This document shows positions 32,109 to 35,091 of a stretch of DNA of 35,091 bases, piece by piece. Numbering within the stretch: position 1 is the stretch's first letter; each line of letters opens with the position of its first letter. A program made the position numbers and the translations under genes. Source of the stretch: Tissierellia bacterium (GTDB lineage: Bacteria > Bacillota > Clostridia > Tissierellales > Tepidimicrobiaceae); assembly GCA_012728365.1 (NCBI GenBank), contig JAAYFE010000221.1, forward strand, positions 1 through 35,091, given 5' to 3'. The notes below the pieces were generated by a model, which was given only the letters and a program-made list of their open reading frames with translations, did not search any database and had not been told where the DNA came from.

Positions 32109-33161
32109 GTGGATATTATAGGATTAGTCCAATCTGCAGTAGAAAAAAATGCTTCTGACCTTCATATAACTGTAGGTATACCTCCTATGTTGAGGATAAA
32201 TGGTCAATTAATTAAATATAATGATGAAATCTTGTATTCTGATGATACAGAAAAACTAGTAAGGCAGCTTTTAAGTGAAAAACAGTTTGAGGAGCTTAAT
32301 GAAAAGGGCCAAATAGATACTTCCTATTCCAGGTCTGGTATAGGCCGCTTTAGAGTAAATGCTTATAAACAAAGAGGAAGCTATGCTATGGCAATTAGGG
32401 TCATTCCCTTACTTGTACCAACAATAGATGAACTAGGATTACCATCTATTATAAAGGACATATCTAGAACTAATAGGGGTCTAATACTGGTTACTGGCCC
32501 AACTGGTAGTGGCAAATCAACTACCTTGGCTTCCATGGTAAACTTAATAAATGAAGAGAAAAACTACCATATAATAACCTTGGAAGACCCAATTGAATAT
32601 TTACATAGGCATAATAAAAGCATAGTCAACCAAAGGGAAATAGGAACAGATACAAACAGTTTTTCAGAGGCTTTAAGGGCAGCTCTTAGACAGGATCCAG
32701 ATGTTATATTGGTTGGAGAGATGAGAGATTTAGATACCATAAGCATAGCCTTAACTGCAGCAGAAACTGGCCATCTAGTTTTATCTACCCTCCATACTAT
32801 AGGTGCAGCAAAAACAATAGATAGAATCATAGATGTGTTTCCGCCCTATCAACAACAGCAAATTAGAATTCAGTTATCTACTGTAATACAAGCAATATTG
32901 TCACAACAGCTAGTGCCAAAGGCCGATGGAAGTGGAAGGGTAGCAGCAGTAGAAGTCATGATAGCTACACCAGCCATTAGAAATCTTATTAGGGAAGAAA
33001 AGGTCCACCAAATAGAAAATGCCATACAAACAGGGGGAAAATTTGGCATGAAAACAATGGACAAGGCCCTATTAGAGCTATACAATGGAGGGATAATTAC
33101 TAAAGAGACACTACTAAATCAAGCTGTAAACCTAGATCATGTAAGAAGATTTGTACTATAG
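32109..33161 (+). CDS. pilT: Twitching-motility ATPase PilT
   Basis: A 350-aa ATPase that drives pilus retraction. N-terminal ASDLHITVGIPPMLRINGQ, then Walker A GPTGSGKS at residues 130-137, EDPIEYLH, Walker B (RQDPDVILVGEMRD), the His box (STLHT) and the C-terminal QLVPKADGSGRVAAVEVM. The AIRNLIREEKVHQIENAIQTG segment is a PilT mark. The start is GTG 32109 behind AGGAGGA, which overlaps the pilB stop. Its presence suggests pili that retract, so twitching or DNA uptake are possible. Confidence 0.95.
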   Translation: MDIIGLVQSAVEKNASDLHITVGIPPMLRINGQLIKYNDEILYSDDTEKLVRQLLSEKQFEELNEKGQIDTSYSRSGIGRFRVNAYKQRGSYAMAIRVIPLLVPTIDELGLPSIIKDISRTNRGLILVTGPTGSGKSTTLASMVNLINEEKNYHIITLEDPIEYLHRHNKSIVNQREIGTDTNSFSEALRAALRQDPDVILVGEMRDLDTISIALTAAETGHLVLSTLHTIGAAKTIDRIIDVFPPYQQQQIRIQLSTVIQAILSQQLVPKADGSGRVAAVEVMIATPAIRNLIREEKVHQIENAIQTGGKFGMKTMDKALLELYNGGIITKETLLNQAVNLDHVRRFVL

Positions 33162-33171
33162 GAGTGATTGA

Positions 33172-34380
33172 ATGCCATTATATAGATATAAGGCTATTTC
33201 TCAAAAAGGTGAGGTTCTAGAAGGTTATAAGGAGGCCCAATCTGCATCTGAAATAGTAAGCTTTCTAAAAAACAATAATTATTATCCTGTAAGTGTAAAA
33301 GAGGATGTAGACACATCTACAAGAAAGGTTTTTTTTTCAAAGAAGGTTACTAAAAAAGACCTGTCAGTATTTTGTAGACAATTTTATACCATGCTCAATG
33401 CAGGAATAAGTATTATAAACTGTTTAGATATTTTACAAAGGCAGGTAGAAAATAAGACCCTTAAAAAAGCAATATTAAACCTTTACGAAGATGTTCAAAA
33501 AGGAATGACCTTGTCGGAAGGAATGAATAAGCAAAAAAATGTCTTTCCTATCCTTCTGATTAATATGGTTGAAGCTGGAGAAGTAAGTGGCAGTTTAGAT
33601 GTTTTAATGGAAAGAATGGCCAACCATTATGAAAGGGAATACAAAATTGAAAACAAGGTAAGGAATGCTTTAATTTATCCAGCAGTATTAAGTGTTTTAT
33701 CCATAGCAGTTGTAGTATTTCTAATTGTAGTGGTAATGCCTACTTTTGTTTCCATGTTTCAAACAAGCGGTTCCTTACTGCCAACACCTACAAGAATACT
33801 ATTAGATATAAGTAGTATTATAAAAGAATATTGGTACTTATTAATATCTGGATTGATATTATTAGTATTTGGATTTATGTATTTTTTAAAAACACAGATA
33901 GGCAGATTATTTTTCGATGTATTGAAAATTTCCATACCCGGTATTAAAAAGATCAATATTAAAATTATAACTTCCAGATTTACAAGAACTCTTTCCACAT
34001 TATTATCTAGTGGTATACCCTTATTAGAAGCCTTGGAAGTAGTAAATAGGGTGGTAGGAAATATAGTAATATCAGAAAAATTAGAACTAGTAAAGGAAGA
34101 TACCAGAAGAGGAATACCCATATCCAAAGCTATAAGGGATATAAATATATTTCCACCTATGGTATATTCCATGATTGAAATAGGAGAAGAATCAGGAGCC
34201 TTGGACCACATACTGTATAAAACTGCTGATTACTACGATGAAGAAATTGAAAGTACTATGGAAAAGATGACCACTCTTCTAGAACCAGTGTTAATAGTCT
34301 TAATAGCCTTAGTAATTGGAATTATAGTTCTATCCATGATATTGCCAATGTTTGAGATGATTAGTACCTTGGGAATATAG
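33172..34380 (+). CDS. pilC: Type IV pilus inner-membrane protein PilC
   Basis: A 402-aa GspF-family platform protein. Two repeats of the cytoplasmic domain appear: one near residues 65-165 (FCRQFYTMLNAGISIINCLDIL, LIEAGEVSGSL-type segment) and one near 265-365 (FTRTLSTLLSSGIPLLEALEV, EIGEESGALDHIL). Three membrane helices are at ~168-190, 215-238 and 370-395. It recruits PilB and PilT below the pilus. The N-terminus (PLYRYKAISQKGEVLEGY) is typical. ATG 33172 follows the pilT stop by ten bases with GGAGTGA. Confidence 0.95.
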   Translation: MPLYRYKAISQKGEVLEGYKEAQSASEIVSFLKNNNYYPVSVKEDVDTSTRKVFFSKKVTKKDLSVFCRQFYTMLNAGISIINCLDILQRQVENKTLKKAILNLYEDVQKGMTLSEGMNKQKNVFPILLINMVEAGEVSGSLDVLMERMANHYEREYKIENKVRNALIYPAVLSVLSIAVVVFLIVVVMPTFVSMFQTSGSLLPTPTRILLDISSIIKEYWYLLISGLILLVFGFMYFLKTQIGRLFFDVLKISIPGIKKINIKIITSRFTRTLSTLLSSGIPLLEALEVVNRVVGNIVISEKLELVKEDTRRGIPISKAIRDINIFPPMVYSMIEIGEESGALDHILYKTADYYDEEIESTMEKMTTLLEPVLIVLIALVIGIIVLSMILPMFEMISTLGI

Positions 34381-34466
34381 GAGACTAGCTGAACAAACTA
34401 AAGGAAGTAAATTATCTATTAAAGTCAAAGCTTAAGGAGACCTAAAATATTAAAAAACTATAGTAA

Positions 34467-34505
34467 TTAATGGTATAATATACTATATTATAATTATACC
34501 ATTAA
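34467..34505. repeat. Inverted repeat upstream of the pilin gene
   Basis: TTAATGGTATAAT (34467-34479) pairs perfectly with ATTATACCATTAA (34493-34505), a 13-bp stem with a 13-base loop; the ribosome site GGGGGAT begins at 34521. It contains two TATAAT hexamers (34474-34479, 34489-34494) with no good -35. It could be a terminator-like or protecting hairpin that sets pilin levels apart from pilC, or an operator. Confidence 0.55.
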
Positions 34506-34532
34506 AATAAATACACAAAAGGGGGATAAGAT

Positions 34533-34952
34533 ATGCTTAAATTTTTATTTAAAAAGTTAAGAAAAAACAATAAGGGCTTTACCCTAGTGGAACTTATAGC
34601 TGTAATTGCCATACTAGGTATAATTGCTGCTATAGCAGTACCAAGGTTTTCTGCTTCAAGAAAAAAAGCAGCTATATCTGCCCATAATGCAAATGTAAGG
34701 ACCTTAATGAATGCAGCAAATTTGTATTTTATTGAAAATGAGCAAGGAGCAAATTGGACAGGAGGAGAAAATGAAGATTGGAACAGTTACATACAGGAAT
34801 GGCCAGAAATCCCAAATGGGTTGAGTAAGGAAGACTTTGGTATAAAAAATGATAATTGGGATGAACAGTATAAAGTTAAAATTACAAACGAAGGCGAAGT
34901 TACAGTTACACCAGGTTTTATAGAAGATAGTACAGAAGAAGAAGACAAATAA
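34533..34952 (+). CDS. Type IV prepilin (PilA-like)
   Basis: A 139-aa prepilin. The leader is basic and short (MLKFLFKKLRKNNKG), cut after Gly15 by the prepilin peptidase encoded next. Mature residue 1 is Phe16, with the conserved Glu5 at residue 20, and the hydrophobic core FTLVELIAVIAILGIIAAIAVP follows as the N-terminal helix. The remainder is a small acidic domain (NSYIQEWPEIPNG...) with an acidic tail (EDSTEEED) and no cysteines, so no disulfide-bonded D-region. Major versus minor pilin cannot be told apart. ATG follows GGGGGAT. Confidence 0.93.
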   Translation: MLKFLFKKLRKNNKGFTLVELIAVIAILGIIAAIAVPRFSASRKKAAISAHNANVRTLMNAANLYFIENEQGANWTGGENEDWNSYIQEWPEIPNGLSKEDFGIKNDNWDEQYKVKITNEGEVTVTPGFIEDSTEEEDK

Positions 34953-35010
34953 AATCCTGAGCAAGGTTAACTACTAATCATAAAATATCAATTTTAAAAG
35001 GAGGCTACAT

Positions 35011-35091
35011 ATGTCTATATTCATCTTCCTACTAGGCACCATTATAGGTTCCTTCTTAAATGTATGTATTTATAGAATACCAAATAATAAA
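35011..35091 (+). CDS. pilD: Prepilin peptidase PilD, N-terminal part (cut by window end)
   Basis: The first 27 codons read MSIFIFLLGTIIGSFLNVC then IYRIPNN: the hydrophobic N-terminus with the G-S-F-L-N-V-x-I-Y-R-(I/L)-P signature of A24 prepilin peptidases. This aspartic protease cuts the prepilin leader and N-methylates Phe1. ATG 35011 follows AAAGGAGG at normal spacing. The rest lies outside the window. Confidence 0.9.
   Translation, partial: MSIFIFLLGTIIGSFLNVCIYRIPNNK

Noticed and set aside
34389-34445. A short frame after pilC (LNKLKEVNYLLKSKLKET) that would begin with CTG behind AGGAGA.
   Set aside because: CTG is a very rare start, the frame is 18 codons, and nothing else supports it; it may be a remnant or chance.
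34390-34450. ACAAACT...CAAAGC...CCTAA resembles the 5' half of a c-di-GMP-I (GEMM) riboswitch, which would fit a pilin gene.
   Set aside because: The second half with the AGCCGGGU-type tetraloop receptor is absent and the spacing is off. A covariance-model search would decide.

Overview
This is a low-GC, gene-dense stretch that looks like the chromosome of an endospore-forming anaerobic Firmicute (class Clostridia). The Tissierellales are my best guess, but the sequence does not settle the order. The grounds are: AT-rich DNA with strong AGGAGG-type ribosome sites and many TTG/GTG starts, a leucine T-box, an ireB-ruvX-DUF1292 cluster, a sigma-K gene that still has its pro-sequence, a YhcN-type spore lipoprotein, and type IV pilus genes of the kind found in clostridia. 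Nearly all genes are on the + strand. No tRNA, rRNA, CRISPR array, insertion sequence or prophage was seen.

Layout. 1-4.8 kb: the 3' end of asnS, then a Leu T-box and leuS, a degV-family gene and an SDR-type threonine dehydrogenase, separated by long hairpins. 4.9-8.8 kb: a block that looks like spore-surface genes (sugar-nucleotidyltransferase-like protein, DUF4489-like protein, a minus-strand beta-propeller-like protein and a SPOCS/coat-like protein); CATA-type -10 elements upstream of these genes suggest mother-cell sigma factors. 8.9-11.0 kb: iscR-iscS-iscU for Fe-S cluster assembly. 11.1-13.1 kb: a PRC-barrel protein, a small glycine-zipper membrane protein and an AI-2E-family permease. 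13.1-20.0 kb: alaS, behind a consensus promoter and a very short terminator-bearing leader, then ireB, a membrane protein with a degenerate alkaline-phosphatase-like domain, an Fe-S aldo/keto reductase, ruvX and a DUF1292 gene. 20.0-23.4 kb: fur, RNase J, a YlbF-family gene and queT. 23.4-28.7 kb: mltG, trmR, trhP (U32), udk and a class B penicillin-binding protein, an order that parallels the B. subtilis yrrL-yrrM-yrrO-udk-yrrR region. 28.7-30.1 kb: pro-sigma-K and, convergent to it, a YhcN/YlaJ-type lipoprotein. 30.4-35.1 kb: pilB-pilT-pilC-pilin and the start of a prepilin peptidase.

Together the genes cover tRNA charging and wobble modification (mo5U by TrhP then TrmR), Fe-S assembly, RNA turnover, peptidoglycan work, sporulation and a type IV pilus. 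The genes are mostly recognisable housekeeping families. The less expected signals are regulatory: three intergenic inverted repeats place the next gene's Shine-Dalgarno in their 3' arm (PRC-barrel gene, PBP, sigK). In the sigK case a sigma-E-like -10 lies in the hairpin loop, so sporulation transcripts would escape the block that read-through transcripts would carry. The alaS leader and the degenerate phosphatase-like membrane protein are the other main points of interest. I found no clear new defence or mobile system.
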